Shown in pieces: positions 1 through 10,431 of a stretch of DNA of 44,201 nucleotides. The stretch spans positions 1 to 44,201 of the forward strand of contig NZ_JHWX01000021.1 of the NCBI RefSeq assembly GCF_000621965.1. Direction: 5' to 3'. This stretch comes from Methanobrevibacter wolinii SH. GTDB lineage: Archaea > Methanobacteriota > Methanobacteria > Methanobacteriales > Methanobacteriaceae. The notes under the pieces were generated by a model, which saw only the letters and a list, made by a program, of their open reading frames with translations, had not been told where the DNA came from and made no database searches. Position numbers and translations under genes: made by a program. How positions within the stretch are numbered: position 1 is the first letter of the stretch; every line of letters starts with the position of its first letter.

Positions 1-143
1 ATTACTGTATCTAATTTTTTAAGGTTTTTAAAACCATTAGATGAAAATATTTGTTTTGATTTTCTAGAACCAATAATTTTAAATATTTTGTCCAACATAA
101 TATAATTTGGGTCGTTTTTATCAAAATTTAAGTTATGCAACAT
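1..143 (-). mobile_element. Transposase, N-terminal part (runs off the window)
   Basis: An open frame starts at ATG 141-143 on the minus strand and reads 47 codons to the left edge without a stop. The product begins MLHNLNFDKNDPNYIMLDKI and continues with a FKIIGSRKSKQIF-like stretch. From memory this opening (LNFDKNDPN...LD.IFK.IGS) resembles DDE-type transposases that are common in Methanobrevibacter and Methanosphaera; I could not check this by search. The neighbouring acyltransferase gene on the same strand stops prematurely at about 315, which fits an insertion sequence whose edge lies between 143 and about 325. Only the first 47 residues are visible, so neither the family nor intactness can be decided. 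Confidence 0.5.
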
Positions 144-284
144 TTTAATCGTCAAATATATATTTGTTGCACTTATTATTTAAATTTATTGGTTTAAACG
201 ACCTTTTTTTATTAAATTACTAATTTTACAATTGTATTATTACAAAACAAGAATATACAATAATTAAAAATATAAAAATAAGAA

Positions 285-325
285 AAATGAGGGCTCAAAA
301 ACAAGTCAAAAATTCAGGCCCCTAA
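285..325. repeat. Possible insertion-sequence end next to the broken acyltransferase gene
   Basis: This short stretch is clearly richer in G and C than its surroundings, with GAGGGCTC on one side and CAGGCCCC on the other of AAAAACAAGTCAAAAATT. It lies just where the acyltransferase reading frame loses family resemblance and just upstream of the transposase start. I infer that it contains the terminal repeat of the element. The partner end is outside the window, so the inverted repeat cannot be confirmed. Confidence 0.3.
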
Positions 326-697
326 AAGATTTAATGACATATGATGAAAATGATAATTTATACTAATACAAAAGAATACGAATAATATAAAAATTATTAT
401 CCAAAATATATAGGGTATAAGAACTCTTTTCAAACGTTTAGTTACGAATTTTTTAAACGAATCTTTTTTATTAATTAATAATGCACCACTAATCATTACA
501 AACAATGGAACACCAACATCTCTTAAAGAATTTAAAAAAAGTGAATAATACCATAATTTTGTATTAAACAAATTAGGCTTTACTACAAACATAGCAGAAA
601 TATGACATGCAATAATACAAAAAATAGCGAAAACTCTTAATCCATCTATATAAAATATTCTGTTATTTTTAGTTAAATCTATAAAAAATACCCCCAC
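314..697 (-). pseudogene. Acyltransferase 3 family membrane protein, truncated
   Basis: The 127-residue product carries the start of the acyltransferase-3 fold: the opening motif FYIDGLRVFAIFCIIACHIS with its characteristic histidine, then a second segment (DVGVPLFVMISGALL) and a third hydrophobic stretch near residues 93-113. Full-length members are usually 330-380 residues with about ten membrane segments and transfer O-acyl groups to surface sugars. Here the frame ends after three or four segments in SLNLLGA, which does not look like family sequence. The truncation point coincides with the putative transposon edge at about 315, so I read it as a gene broken by insertion. Whether the stub is translated is unknown. 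Confidence 0.7.
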
Positions 698-898
698 TTA
701 AATTATTACTTCTCTCTAAATTATATTTAAAAATAATATTTAATAAATTTAAAAAATTATATGAATATTTTAAGAATAATACCATTAAAATGAAATTCAA
801 TTTAATTAAATTAGACTATTCTAAATAATTTCAAGAATTAAAATACATTGAATATAAATTTTATAAATTTTTTTAAAATATGAAAAAAGAATGTATCT

Positions 899-2623
899 CT
901 ACATTCTTTCTGGTGCAGCAACACCTAAAATATCTAAAGCATTTTTAAGAGTAATTTTAGCTTTTTCAACTAAAATTAATCTAGAAGCTTGGAATTCAGA
1001 TCCAACTACTTGATTAGATTTATAAAATTTATTAAAGTCACTTGCTAATTCTTGACAATATGCTGCAATTGGATGAATTCTTCTAATTTCTGCAGATTCT
1101 GCAATTAATTTTGGATATTTAGCTAAAGTTCTAACAAGATCACATTCTAATTCATTAGGTTCCCAATTATCTTCAAATTTTAAATTATCTAAATCAATAC
1201 CTTGATTTTTTGCTTTTGAAAGTAATTTAGAAGCACGAGCATGAGCATATTGAATAGATGCACAACCTCTTTCAAAGTTTAATGCTTCTTCCCATTTGAA
1301 TTTTATATGTTTTTCTGGAGATAATTTAGCAATAAAGAATCTAACTGCTCCAATACCAATTTCTTCTGCAATTTCATCAATTTCTTCTTCAGATAAATCT
1401 TCACGTCTAGATTTAATTTCTTCTTTTGCTCTTTCTACTGATTCATCAATAAGTTCATCAACAGAGATGAAGTTACCAGTACGTGAAGACATACTTCCTT
1501 CAGGTAATGTAATAAATTCATAGAATAAAACTTCTACTTCATCACTATTAGATTTTATTTTTTCAAGAATCTCAAGAGCAGCTTTTACTTGACGGAATGC
1601 AAGTTTATGATCTGCACCAAGAATATCTAAAACAATATCTCCTTGGTCACATTTATACATATGATATGCAATATCTCTTGTAGAGTAAAGTGAAGTACCA
1701 TCAGCTCTTCTTAAAACAAGACTATTTTTAATACCAAACTCACCAAGTTGAAGACGTAAAACATCTTCCATACGAGCATAGCCTATTTCAACCATTTCAT
1801 CAACATATTTATCTACATCACCATTACGTACAAATTTTCCTTCCCAAACAAATTTATCATGTTTAATATGCATACGTTTTAATGTAGCTTTTATTCCATC
1901 AAGACAATGATTAATAGTATCTTCAAATAATTTATTTAATTCTTCATTATCCCCTTTTTCATACTCTTTAATTAAAGTATCCACTCCAGATTCAAGTGAA
2001 GGATCTTCTTTAAATTTTTGATTTACTTTAAGATAGATTTGACCAATATTATGATCTACTTTATCTTCACCTTGATCTTCTATTTTTAAACCTAATTCTT
2101 TAATACCATAAACAACCATAGCAAGTTGTCTACCCATATCATTAACATAATACTGTGTTTCAACTTCTCTACCAGAAGCTTTTAAAAGTCTTGTTAATGA
2201 ATCTCCAATAATTGAATTTCTAATATGTCCAATATGTAATGGACCATTTGGATTAGCACTAGTATGTTCAAGAACTATTTTTTCATCAATTTTACTTAAT
2301 TGACCATAATTATCATTAATTGAATTAAGTAATCCAACTGCAAATGAATTATAATCAATAAAGAAGTTTACATATGGTCCTTTAGATTCAATTTTAGTAT
2401 AAATTTCAGGACATTCAATTACCTCTGCAATATCTTGTGCAATCATTGCAGGTGATTTTTTCAATACAGGTGCTAATTGAAATGCAACAGTAGATGCAAT
2501 ATCTCCTAATTCATGATTTGGAGGAAATTCTAAAGTAATTTTATCTTTAGGAATTTCAGCATCTAATTTACAAGTAGCATCATATAAAGCATCTATAGCA
2601 AGTTTTTCTATTTCATTATACAT
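899..2623 (-). CDS. argS: Arginyl-tRNA synthetase
   Basis: This 574-residue class I aminoacyl-tRNA synthetase charges tRNA-Arg with arginine using ATP in the cytoplasm. The N-terminal additional domain (about 1-110) is followed by the Rossmann catalytic core with the HIGH signature at residues 130-133 (SANPNGPLHIGH) and a KMSKS-equivalent MSSRTG at 378-383, typical of ArgRS, which lacks the canonical second lysine. The C-terminal helical DALR anticodon-binding domain covers roughly 455-574 and ends in the usual PERM. Length is normal. It stands alone on the minus strand; the signal peptidase gene upstream is 78 bp away and may share its transcript. A GGTGAA motif lies just upstream of the ATG. 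Confidence 0.97.
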   Translation of the reverse strand: MYNEIEKLAIDALYDATCKLDAEIPKDKITLEFPPNHELGDIASTVAFQLAPVLKKSPAMIAQDIAEVIECPEIYTKIESKGPYVNFFIDYNSFAVGLLNSINDNYGQLSKIDEKIVLEHTSANPNGPLHIGHIRNSIIGDSLTRLLKASGREVETQYYVNDMGRQLAMVVYGIKELGLKIEDQGEDKVDHNIGQIYLKVNQKFKEDPSLESGVDTLIKEYEKGDNEELNKLFEDTINHCLDGIKATLKRMHIKHDKFVWEGKFVRNGDVDKYVDEMVEIGYARMEDVLRLQLGEFGIKNSLVLRRADGTSLYSTRDIAYHMYKCDQGDIVLDILGADHKLAFRQVKAALEILEKIKSNSDEVEVLFYEFITLPEGSMSSRTGNFISVDELIDESVERAKEEIKSRREDLSEEEIDEIAEEIGIGAVRFFIAKLSPEKHIKFKWEEALNFERGCASIQYAHARASKLLSKAKNQGIDLDNLKFEDNWEPNELECDLVRTLAKYPKLIAESAEIRRIHPIAAYCQELASDFNKFYKSNQVVGSEFQASRLILVEKAKITLKNALDILGVAAPERM

Positions 2624-2701
2624 TGATTCACCTATAATAAAAATTAATTTAATAGAGTTAAAAACTCAAGTTTTTTAAATTTAATAAAAAGAAGATTTAT
2701 T

Positions 2702-3124
2702 CTAAAGTCCTTTAAACCAAATAGAGATATACCCTATTTTAGGAATAATTAATGGTTGACCATTAACAGTAAGAACTCTTTCTTTAATTTGACTACTAGT
2801 AGCCAGATAAGGATCAGGAAGCTTATTATTATCTCCTTTAATCTCATAATATGTTGTTCCATTAATATTTGTAATATTAATTACCCTATGTACAACTGGA
2901 CTATTATACCATGTTGCATCATAAACAACAATATCTCCTACTTTTACATCATTTGGATTAAATTCATTTATACCGAAACAATCAGTCTTTTCAACAACGA
3001 CTATATCTCCCCTATAAAAAACAGGTTCCATACTTCCAGATACTACAACATTTAAATGTTGTCCTGCAATTAAGACTACAAAAATTATTACAATATAAAG
3101 AATTATTTCTTTCGTGTCAGACAA
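2702..3124 (-). CDS. Signal peptidase I, archaeal/ER (Sec11-like) type
   Basis: The 140-residue protein is a membrane-bound protease that removes signal peptides from exported proteins. One N-terminal membrane segment (about residues 7-25) is followed by the catalytic serine in VVSGSMEP, then the GDIVVVE strand, a histidine in VVHRVI and the aspartate of IKGDNN. This Ser/His/Asp set without the bacterial general-base lysine is the hallmark of the archaeal and eukaryotic Sec11/SipW branch. No large lid domain is present, again typical of archaea. The gene precedes argS on the same strand. Family assignment is firm; substrate range cannot be read from sequence. Confidence 0.92.
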   Translation of the reverse strand: MSDTKEIILYIVIIFVVLIAGQHLNVVVSGSMEPVFYRGDIVVVEKTDCFGINEFNPNDVKVGDIVVYDATWYNSPVVHRVINITNINGTTYYEIKGDNNKLPDPYLATSSQIKERVLTVNGQPLIIPKIGYISIWFKGL

Positions 3125-3479
3125 AGAAACACCTTTTTATGAATTTAATAAATAAAAAAATTTAAATAAACTAGTAAATTGTAAAATATCAATATAAACT
3201 CAGTATATAAAATCTATAAAGCATATTTAACTAGATTTATAATTTAATAATAAAATTTAATAAATAAATATAAAACAATTTTATTAAACTAAGTTTTATA
3301 TTTTATTTTATAAATATTTAAAAATTAGTATTTAAAATTATAAAAAATTTAGCTTAAAAAAAAGATATTCTATTTAAAAATTAACTTAAGTATAATAATT
3401 AAATTTAAAAAATAATATGTTTAAACAAAGGTTAATGATAAAAATCAATGAAAAAAAGAAAAAAATTAAGATAAATAAT
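3125..3479. other. AT-rich spacer, no gene seen
   Basis: About 355 bases between ilvD and the signal peptidase gene, almost entirely A and T. I see no convincing reading frame, RNA gene or long repeat. It must hold the 3' end of the ilvD transcript and the promoter of the signal peptidase/argS unit, but no single TATA element stands out. Confidence 0.6.
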
Positions 3480-5135
3480 TTATCTTAAAATAGCACCTTT
3501 ATCAGCAGAAGAAACTGAACGTCTATAAATATTTAACCAACCTTTAACTTCTTTATCTGGAAGGTCAATAGTACCTTTTCTTGCTTCTAACTCTTCATCA
3601 CTTAATTCAACATTAAGTTTTTTATTTAAGATATCAATTTCAATAATATCTCCTTCTTTAACAAGACCAATAGGTCCTCCACTTTTAGCTTCAGGAGATA
3701 TATGTCCTATACATGGACCTCTAGTTCCTCCAGAGAATCTTCCATCAGTAATAAGACCAACATTTTTAATACCCATACCAGTAATAGCAGATGTTGGGTT
3801 TAACATTTCCCTCATACCTGGTCCACCTTTTGGACCTTCACATCTAATTACAATGATATCCCCTTCATTGATTTTACCACCAAATATTGCATCAACAGCA
3901 TCTTCTTCACTATTATATACTCTAGCAGGTCCTTTAAGATGTAATAAATCATCAGGTACAGCACCTCTTTTAACAATAGATCCATTTGGTGCAAGATTAC
4001 CTTTTAATACTGCTAATCCACCTTCTTTATGTATAGGGTTATCCATTGAATGAATAACATCTGAATCTTTAATTTCAGCTTCATCAATGATTTCACCTAA
4101 TTTTTTACCACTACAAGTAAGACAATCTTTGTTTAATTTAGATTGAATAGCTTTTAATACTGCAGGTATACCTCCAGCATTATGAAGATCAAACATAGTA
4201 TGTTGTCCAGCAGGTGAAAGAAGTGCTATATGTGGAATTTCATTACTAATTTTATCAAATAAATCAAGATTTACAGATACTCCTTTATCTTCAAGTTCTG
4301 CTGCAATAGCCGGAATATGAAGAGCAGTATTACTAGATCCACCAAGAGCCATATCCATAGCAATAGCATTTTCAAATGCTTCTTGAGTCATAATATCAGA
4401 AGGTTTAATATCTTCTTTAATTAATGAAACAATACGTTTACCTGATTCAAATGCAATTTCTTTTTTATCATCAGAAAGAGCAAGAGCAGTTGCACAAGTT
4501 GGAAGACTCATACCTAAAGTCTCAGTAACACAAGCCATAGTGTTTGCAGTAAATAATCCAGAACAACTACCTGCACCTGGACATGCAACTTTTTCAAGTT
4601 CATTTAAATCTTCTTCAGTTATTTTACCTGCAGCTAATTCACCACAAGCTTCATAAACTGTAATTAAATCAGCATTTTTACCTTTATAATGACCTGGTTT
4701 CATTGGTCCACCAGTAACAACAATAGATGGAATATCTAATCTACCAGCTGCCATTAACATACCTGGTACAACTTTATCACAAGATGGAAGAAGTACTAAA
4801 CCATCAAAACTATGACCTTTAGCCATACTTTCAACAGTACTTACAACAATTTCCCTTGAAGGAAGAGAATATTTCATACCTTCATGGTTCATTGCAATAC
4901 CATCACAGATAGCCATAGTATTGAATTCAAAAGGAATTCCTCCAGCTTCAATAATACCTTTTTTAATATATTCAACTAATTCCCTAAGGTGTATATGACC
5001 AGGAACAACCTCAGTAAAACTGTTTGCTATACCAATAAATGGTTTTTTAAAATCATCATCATTAAGACCACAAGCTCTTAAAAGAGATCTATGTGGTGCT
5101 CTTTGTGGGCCTTTTTTTACATTATCACTATTCAT
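3480..5135 (-). CDS. ilvD: Dihydroxy-acid dehydratase
   Basis: The 551-residue enzyme dehydrates 2,3-dihydroxyisovalerate and 2,3-dihydroxy-3-methylvalerate to the keto acids that lead to valine, isoleucine and, through leuA, leucine. It belongs to the IlvD/Edd family of iron-sulfur dehydratases: the cluster cysteines are visible at 119 ([13 protein letters not shown]) and 191 ([16 protein letters not shown]), and the C-terminal half carries the GGPGMREM and [11 protein letters not shown] signatures. Length is normal. The gene is monocistronic here, with thrS divergent to its right. The leucine-pathway gene leuA is 21 kb away on the other strand, so there is no branched-chain operon in this window. 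Confidence 0.97.
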   Translation of the reverse strand: MNSDNVKKGPQRAPHRSLLRACGLNDDDFKKPFIGIANSFTEVVPGHIHLRELVEYIKKGIIEAGGIPFEFNTMAICDGIAMNHEGMKYSLPSREIVVSTVESMAKGHSFDGLVLLPSCDKVVPGMLMAAGRLDIPSIVVTGGPMKPGHYKGKNADLITVYEACGELAAGKITEEDLNELEKVACPGAGSCSGLFTANTMACVTETLGMSLPTCATALALSDDKKEIAFESGKRIVSLIKEDIKPSDIMTQEAFENAIAMDMALGGSSNTALHIPAIAAELEDKGVSVNLDLFDKISNEIPHIALLSPAGQHTMFDLHNAGGIPAVLKAIQSKLNKDCLTCSGKKLGEIIDEAEIKDSDVIHSMDNPIHKEGGLAVLKGNLAPNGSIVKRGAVPDDLLHLKGPARVYNSEEDAVDAIFGGKINEGDIIVIRCEGPKGGPGMREMLNPTSAITGMGIKNVGLITDGRFSGGTRGPCIGHISPEAKSGGPIGLVKEGDIIEIDILNKKLNVELSDEELEARKGTIDLPDKEVKGWLNIYRRSVSSADKGAILR

Positions 5136-5386
5136 ATAATCACTTAAAAATTAATAGTTAAGAATAAATTTTTAAAAACCTAATATCATTTTTAAAACGA
5201 TAAAAAGTAGACATCTAATTATTTATAATTTCTTTTATAAAAAAATTTTTAAAAAATAAAAAAATTAGATAAAAATAGTTTATAAAAAAATATAATATAA
5301 ATAATATTATCTACAAAATTTAAAATGTTATAATAAAAAATTTATACTAATTTTTTAAATTATTAATTTTTACAATAGGTGATTAA

Positions 5387-7219
5387 ATGCGAATATTACT
5401 TATTCATTCAGATTATTTAAAATATGAGACAAAAAACAAAACTCCTGTAGCAGAAAAAATTGATGATGCTCATAAAAAAGGAGATTTTAATGAATCATTA
5501 GTTGTTTTCACATCTGTTGAGAAAGAAGATGAGAAAAATCCTGATGCAATCGTTAAAAATATGGTTAAAGAAGTTAAAAAAGTATACAATGATGTTAAAG
5601 CAGAAAATATTGTATTATATCCTTATGCTCACTTATCTTCTTCATTAGGCTCTCCAAAATTTGCAATAGAAATATTAGAAAATGCTGAAAAAAGCCTTAA
5701 AGAAGATGGATACAATGTATATAGAGTTCCATTTGGTTGGTATAAAGGATTTAAATTATCTTGTAAAGGTCATCCATTAAGTGAACTTTCAAGAACTATT
5801 ACATCAGATATGTCTGATGATGAAGAAGAGAAAAAAGAAGGTCCTAAATCAGAATGGTTCATACTTTCTGATGGTAAAACTTATGACCCAGAAAACTATG
5901 AATATGATAATACAAGCCAATTAGAAACATTAGTTAAAAATGAATTAGGTACTGCTAAATCTGAAGAATGTGAACCTCCTCATGTTAAATTAATGAGAGA
6001 AAAAGAATTATGTGATTATGAAGCAGCTTCAGATGTTGGAAATCTTAAATGGTATCCTAAAGGTCGTTTAGTACGTGATTTATTATCTGATTATGTATAC
6101 AATTTAGTAGTAGATCAAGGTGCAATGCCTATTGAAACCCCAATTTTCTACAATCTTGAAAATGATGCAATTAGAGAACATGCAGCTAAATTTGGAGAAA
6201 GACAATATAGAACTGCTACTAAAAATCCATTAATGCTTAGATTTGCATGTTGTTTCGGTGCATTTAGAGTACTTGGAGATACATACTTAACTTGGAAAAA
6301 CCTTCCTGCAAAAGTATATGAGTTATCTACTTACAGTTTCAGATATGAACAAAAAGGTGAAGTTGTAGGACTTAAAAGATTAAGAGCATTTACAATGCCA
6401 GATTTCCATACTTTCTGTAAAGATATGGATAATACTTTAGAAGAATTTGATAAACAAGTAGATATGTGTGTACAAACTGGTGTTGATTTAGATGTTAATT
6501 ATGAAATTATCTTTAGAGCAACTAAAGCATTTTATGATGAACATAAAGAATGGATGTACAATACTGCAAGAAGAATAGGTAAACCAATGCTTTTAGAAAT
6601 TTTACCTGAAAGAAAACATTACTGGAGTTGTAAAATAGACTTTGCAGCAATTGATTATCTTGGAAGACCTATTGAAAACCCTACTGTACAAATAGATGTT
6701 GAAAGTGGTAAACGTTTCAATATTAACTACCTTGGTGAAGATAACGAAGAACATCATCCAACAATCTTACATTGTTCACCTACTGGAAGTATTGAAAGGG
6801 TTATTTGTAGTTTACTTGAAAAAACTGCAACAGAAATTAATGAAAAATCACCAATGTTACCTGTATGGTTAAGTCCAATTGAAGTAAGAATTTTACCAAT
6901 TGCAGATAAACACTTTGAATATGCTAATGAATTAGCAGATAAATTAAGTGAAAATAATATTCGTGTAGATATAGATAATACTGAAGATAGAGTAGGTAAA
7001 AAAATTAGGAATGCTGCAAAAGAATGGGTACCATATGTATTCGTTATTGGAGATAAAGAATTAGAAAATAATAAATTCCAAGTAACTGTAAGGGAAACTG
7101 GTGAAAAAGTGGATATGACTATTGATGAATTAATAGATGAAATTCATGAAAAAACTAAAGGAATGCCTTACAGAAGATTACCTATACCAAGAAATACTGC
7201 AAATAGAATCCACTTCTAA
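5387..7219 (+). CDS. thrS: Threonyl-tRNA synthetase, archaeal type with N-terminal editing domain
   Basis: The 610-residue class II synthetase charges tRNA-Thr. The first 140 residues ([14 protein letters not shown]...) are the archaea-specific editing domain, related to D-aminoacyl-tRNA deacylase, which removes mischarged serine; bacteria use a different domain. The catalytic core follows, with the zinc-ligand cysteine region around [15 protein letters not shown], motif 2 ([18 protein letters not shown]) and motif 3 near [10 protein letters not shown]. The anticodon-binding domain covers about 505-600. The ATG at 5387 has AGGTGAT directly upstream. An inverted-repeat hairpin lies 12 bases after the stop. 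Confidence 0.97.
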   Translation: MRILLIHSDYLKYETKNKTPVAEKIDDAHKKGDFNESLVVFTSVEKEDEKNPDAIVKNMVKEVKKVYNDVKAENIVLYPYAHLSSSLGSPKFAIEILENAEKSLKEDGYNVYRVPFGWYKGFKLSCKGHPLSELSRTITSDMSDDEEEKKEGPKSEWFILSDGKTYDPENYEYDNTSQLETLVKNELGTAKSEECEPPHVKLMREKELCDYEAASDVGNLKWYPKGRLVRDLLSDYVYNLVVDQGAMPIETPIFYNLENDAIREHAAKFGERQYRTATKNPLMLRFACCFGAFRVLGDTYLTWKNLPAKVYELSTYSFRYEQKGEVVGLKRLRAFTMPDFHTFCKDMDNTLEEFDKQVDMCVQTGVDLDVNYEIIFRATKAFYDEHKEWMYNTARRIGKPMLLEILPERKHYWSCKIDFAAIDYLGRPIENPTVQIDVESGKRFNINYLGEDNEEHHPTILHCSPTGSIERVICSLLEKTATEINEKSPMLPVWLSPIEVRILPIADKHFEYANELADKLSENNIRVDIDNTEDRVGKKIRNAAKEWVPYVFVIGDKELENNKFQVTVRETGEKVDMTIDELIDEIHEKTKGMPYRRLPIPRNTANRIHF

Positions 7220-7231
7220 ATAAATATTAAG

Positions 7232-7259
7232 TATATAAGTTAAGATTTTAACTTATATA
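7232..7259 (+). terminator. Perfect 12-bp hairpin behind thrS
   Basis: TATATAAGTTAA (7232-7243) pairs perfectly with TTAACTTATATA (7248-7259) across a GATT loop, starting 12 bases after the thrS stop. No long T tract follows directly, so it may be an mRNA 3'-end structure rather than the termination signal itself. Confidence 0.5.
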
Positions 7260-7415
7260 AATTTATATTTATAGACATGGATTTCAAGTGTAAAATAGAA
7301 ATTATTTAAAATAATAAAAAATATAAAAATAAATTTAATAAAAAATATTTATGTATTTAATAACATAATATATAATAATCAAATTCATGATTACTTTCTA
7401 AGTAATGATATGATT

Positions 7416-7420
7416 GGAGG
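7416..7420 (+). promoter_or_regulatory. Ribosome-binding site that sets the fae-hps start
   Basis: GGAGG lies 7 bases before ATG 7428. It sits inside the longer reading frame that could begin at ATG 7410, so it argues for 7428 as the true start. Confidence 0.8.
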
Positions 7421-7427
7421 ATATGAA

Positions 7428-8651
7428 ATGTATAATATAGGAGAAGCTCTCATTGGAAATGGAGACGAATTAGCTCATGTTGATTTAATAATTGGTGATA
7501 AAGAAGGACCAGCAGGTACTGCTTTTGCTACAAGTTTAACTAATTTATCAGTAGGACACACACCACTTCTTACTGTTATTAGACCAAACTTAATGACTAA
7601 ACCTGCAACTGCAATTATTCCTAAAGTTACAGTTGGAAACTTAGAAGATGCAAGTAAAGTATTTGGACCTGCACAAACCGCTGTAGGTAGAGCTGTTGCT
7701 GATGCAGTAGAAGAAGGAATAATACCTAAAGATATTGTAAATGATATTGTTATATTAGTTTCTGTATTTATTGGACCTGGTGCTGAAGATTACAGAAAAA
7801 TATACCAATACAATTATGGTGCTACTAAATTAGCAATTAGAAGAGCAATGAATGGATACCCAGATATGAAAAAAGTTTTAGCAGAAAAAGATCGTGGAAC
7901 TCACCCAATTATGGGCTTCAAAGTACAAAGATTATGGAATCCACCATACTTACAAGTTGCTCTTGATTTAGACAACTTAGATGCTGTAGAAAGAATCATG
8001 AATGCACTTCCACAAAGAGAAAGAATCCTCATTGAAGCAGGAACTCCACTTGTTAAAAAATTCGGTGTAGGAGTAGTAAGTAAAATCAGAGAATTACGTC
8101 CTGATGCATTTATTATTGCAGATTTAAAAACTTTAGATGTAGGAAGAGTAGAAGTTAAAATGGCAGCAGATGAAACTGCTGATGCAGTAGCAATTTCTGG
8201 TCTTGGAACTGTTGAATCTATTGAAAAAGCTATTCATGAAACACAAAAACAAGGTATTTACTCAATCTTAGATATGATGAATGTAGATGACTTTACTGGA
8301 AAACTTAAACAAATCAAACCTGAATTAAAACCAGATATTGTTTTACTCCACAGAAATGTAGATTTAGAAACTAGTAAAGCTGAAAAAGGTGAAGATACTA
8401 GCGATATGACTGAATGGGGTAATATTAAAGAAATTAAGAAAATTTTAGGTAATGGTTTAATTGCTGTTGCTGGAGGAATAACTCCAGAAAAAGTTGAAGA
8501 AGCAACTTCAAAAGGAGCAGACATTATTATTGCAGGAAGATACATCATTGGTTCTAGAGATCCTAGAAGGGCTGCTGATGATTTCTTAGCTCATTTCCCT
8601 GTAGACCCAGATAATATGAGACTTGCTCTCGATGAAGATGAAACTATTTAA
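7428..8651 (+). CDS. fae-hps: Bifunctional formaldehyde-activating enzyme / 3-hexulose-6-phosphate synthase
   Basis: With the start at 7428 the protein has 407 residues. Residues 1-160 are Fae, which condenses formaldehyde with tetrahydromethanopterin; the key histidine falls at position 17 ([11 protein letters not shown]) as in characterised Fae, which supports this start over ATG 7410. Residues about 170-400 are Hps, an orotidine-decarboxylase-fold aldolase, with the DxKxxD motif at 232-237 (ADLKTLDVG). In methanogens lacking the oxidative pentose pathway the fusion is thought to run in reverse, making ribulose 5-phosphate from hexulose 6-phosphate while Fae captures the released formaldehyde. 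The gene stands alone and is followed by a strong T tract. Confidence 0.95.
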   Translation: MYNIGEALIGNGDELAHVDLIIGDKEGPAGTAFATSLTNLSVGHTPLLTVIRPNLMTKPATAIIPKVTVGNLEDASKVFGPAQTAVGRAVADAVEEGIIPKDIVNDIVILVSVFIGPGAEDYRKIYQYNYGATKLAIRRAMNGYPDMKKVLAEKDRGTHPIMGFKVQRLWNPPYLQVALDLDNLDAVERIMNALPQRERILIEAGTPLVKKFGVGVVSKIRELRPDAFIIADLKTLDVGRVEVKMAADETADAVAISGLGTVESIEKAIHETQKQGIYSILDMMNVDDFTGKLKQIKPELKPDIVLLHRNVDLETSKAEKGEDTSDMTEWGNIKEIKKILGNGLIAVAGGITPEKVEEATSKGADIIIAGRYIIGSRDPRRAADDFLAHFPVDPDNMRLALDEDETI

Positions 8652-8666
8652 ATATTTAACTATTAC

Positions 8667-8689
8667 TTTTTCTTTTTTTAACTTTTTTT
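8667..8689 (+). terminator. Oligo-T terminator behind fae-hps
   Basis: Three consecutive T runs (TTTTT, TTTTTTT, TTTTTTT) separated by one to three bases begin 16 bases after the stop. T-rich tracts without hairpins are the usual archaeal termination signal. Confidence 0.6.
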
Positions 8690-8724
8690 AATATATAGAG
8701 ATTTTTTAATAATTAGGTGATAAT

Positions 8725-9042
8725 ATGGGATTTTGTAATTCATGTGGTAAACCAATGACAAGAACAGATGAACTTGGAACAAATAAAGATGGTAGTCCAA
8801 ATGAATATTATTGTATAGATTGTTATCAAAATGGTGAATTTACAGAACCTGATTTAACAGTAGAAGATATGATTGTTAAAAAAGCTCAAGAAATGTTAGA
8901 TAAAAATCCTGATTTAAGAGAAGGAGATGCAACTGGATTACTTATAAATTTCATACCAAATCTTAAAAGATGGAATAAAAACTATGAATCAGAACAAGAA
9001 CATTTCACTAAAAAAGAAGAAAAAGGATATAGAAATAAATAA
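8725..9042 (+). CDS. Small zinc-ribbon protein (putative zinc ribbon domain family)
   Basis: The 105-residue protein begins with two CxxC pairs, cysteines 4/7 (CNSCGKPM) and 30/33 (CIDC), which should bind one zinc ion. The region between them (LGTNKDGSPNEYYC) and the following YQNGEFTEPDLTVEDMI match the zf-ribbon_2 family as I remember it. The remaining half is helical, charged and unassigned. Members are widespread in bacteria and methanogens, and no function is established; binding to nucleic acid or protein is only a guess. The start at 8725 has GGTGAT eight bases upstream. Confidence 0.75.
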   Translation: MGFCNSCGKPMTRTDELGTNKDGSPNEYYCIDCYQNGEFTEPDLTVEDMIVKKAQEMLDKNPDLREGDATGLLINFIPNLKRWNKNYESEQEHFTKKEEKGYRNK

Positions 9043-9367
9043 TGAATCTAATTAAATAAATTTAATATTTAATATTTCATTAAATTTAATTAAAATTTTA
9101 AATATCTAATTTTAATAAAAAATGCTTTAAAATCCTTAAATAATCTATTCAATTAAAAATAGATATAAAATTATAAAATAAATAAAAAAAACTAATTTTT
9201 AATAAAGTAAATTAACTTAAAAATAGAAAAAACTAATTCTTAATAAAATAAAAAATTATTCTTAAAATCTATTAAAATCTTCAAAAATTTAAGAAAACTT
9301 TTTTTAAACTTAAATATTAATTAAGTTAAATCTCTAAATAAAACATTTCAACTAATCTAAGATTAAA
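9043..9367. other. AT-rich spacer with a weak tandem repeat
   Basis: Between convergent genes, about 325 bases, nearly all A and T. It holds an imperfect direct repeat (AAAAACTAATTTTTAATAAA near 9189, AAAAACTAATTCTTAATAAA near 9228). No gene, RNA or clear signal is seen. Confidence 0.5.
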
Positions 9368-10267
9368 CTAATTTTGATTTAAAATAAAATTTTTAAGTCT
9401 TTTAATAGTGTATTCATTTGAAATTTTATCATATCGAGTAGAATATAACTCTTCTTGAATATCATCATATTTTTTAGAAAGATTAATATATTCTTCTTGA
9501 AGTTGAGAAATTAATTTATCTTTTTCTTCAGTAGAATCTTTATTTTCATTTAAATTTTCAATAGTTTGAAGTTTTATTTTAAGTTCTAAATTTTCTTCTT
9601 TTAAAGATTTAAGATTTTCAATAGATTCATTAAGTGCAATATTCTCATCTTTTAAATCATTAAGACTTTCAAGTTTAGATAAAAGTATTTTATTTTCATT
9701 TTCTAAATTAAAAAGTTCATTAAGTCTATTATTAAGTGCAACATTCTCATCTTTTAAATTATTAAAGTCTTCAAGCTTTAAATTAAGTTTTTGATTCTCA
9801 CTATTCAAATCATTTAATTTAGATAGAAGATCCTTATTTTCTTTATCTAAATCTTCAAACTTAGATAAAAGATCCTTATTCTTTTTATCTAAATCCTCAA
9901 ACTCATTAAGCTTAGATAAAAGATCCTTATTTTCTTTATCTAAATCTTCAAATTTACTAAGTTTAAAATTAAGTTCTTGATTCTTTTTATCTAAATTATT
10001 AAAATTTTCAAGTTTTAAACTAAGATTCCTATTTTCTTCTTCTAATTGAGAATATTTTTCTTTTAATGAAGTAATTTTAGTATCATAATCTAAGATATCT
10101 TCAGAATATGGGAAAATTAATACATCTTCTTTATCTTCAAAAACATTATCTTGTTTAGGTATTGTAATCTGAATTTGTTCTGTTTTATAGGTTTTTCTTT
10201 TACCATCCTTTAAAGTTCTAGTATATTCTCTAGAATATTTCTTAACAATACCTTTAACATGTCTCAT
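9368..10267 (-). CDS. Coiled-coil protein with 17-residue repeats, unknown function
   Basis: I do not recognise an established family. The 299-residue protein has three parts. Residues 1-60 form a basic, probably beta-rich head (GIVKKYSREYTRTLKDGKRK) ending in an acidic strand. Residues about 65-250 are a highly charged coiled coil built from near-identical units such as FEDLDKENKDLLSKLNE; most units are 17 residues, two are shortened to 14. Residues 250-299 are a separate helical tail. There is no signal peptide or membrane segment, so it should be cytoplasmic. ATG 10265-10267 is preceded by GGTG. A structural or DNA/RNA-tethering role is possible but unproven. Confidence 0.7.
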   Translation of the reverse strand: MRHVKGIVKKYSREYTRTLKDGKRKTYKTEQIQITIPKQDNVFEDKEDVLIFPYSEDILDYDTKITSLKEKYSQLEEENRNLSLKLENFNNLDKKNQELNFKLSKFEDLDKENKDLLSKLNEFEDLDKKNKDLLSKFEDLDKENKDLLSKLNDLNSENQKLNLKLEDFNNLKDENVALNNRLNELFNLENENKILLSKLESLNDLKDENIALNESIENLKSLKEENLELKIKLQTIENLNENKDSTEEKDKLISQLQEEYINLSKKYDDIQEELYSTRYDKISNEYTIKRLKNFILNQN

Positions 10268-10431
10268 TATTACACCAAAAATAAGAGTTATTAAAAATTT
10301 TTATACTATTTAAATATTTAAAATTCTTTTTATATACATATTACTATTAATAAAAGACAATTAAATTTTAAGATTTTAAAAGTAAATCTAAAAAGATAAA
10401 AATTTATTAAATTAAAATATAATTAAAAATT

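Noticed and set aside
7410-7427. Earlier ATG for fae-hps
   Set aside because: GGAGG lies inside this stretch, and only the start at 7428 puts the catalytic histidine at position 17.
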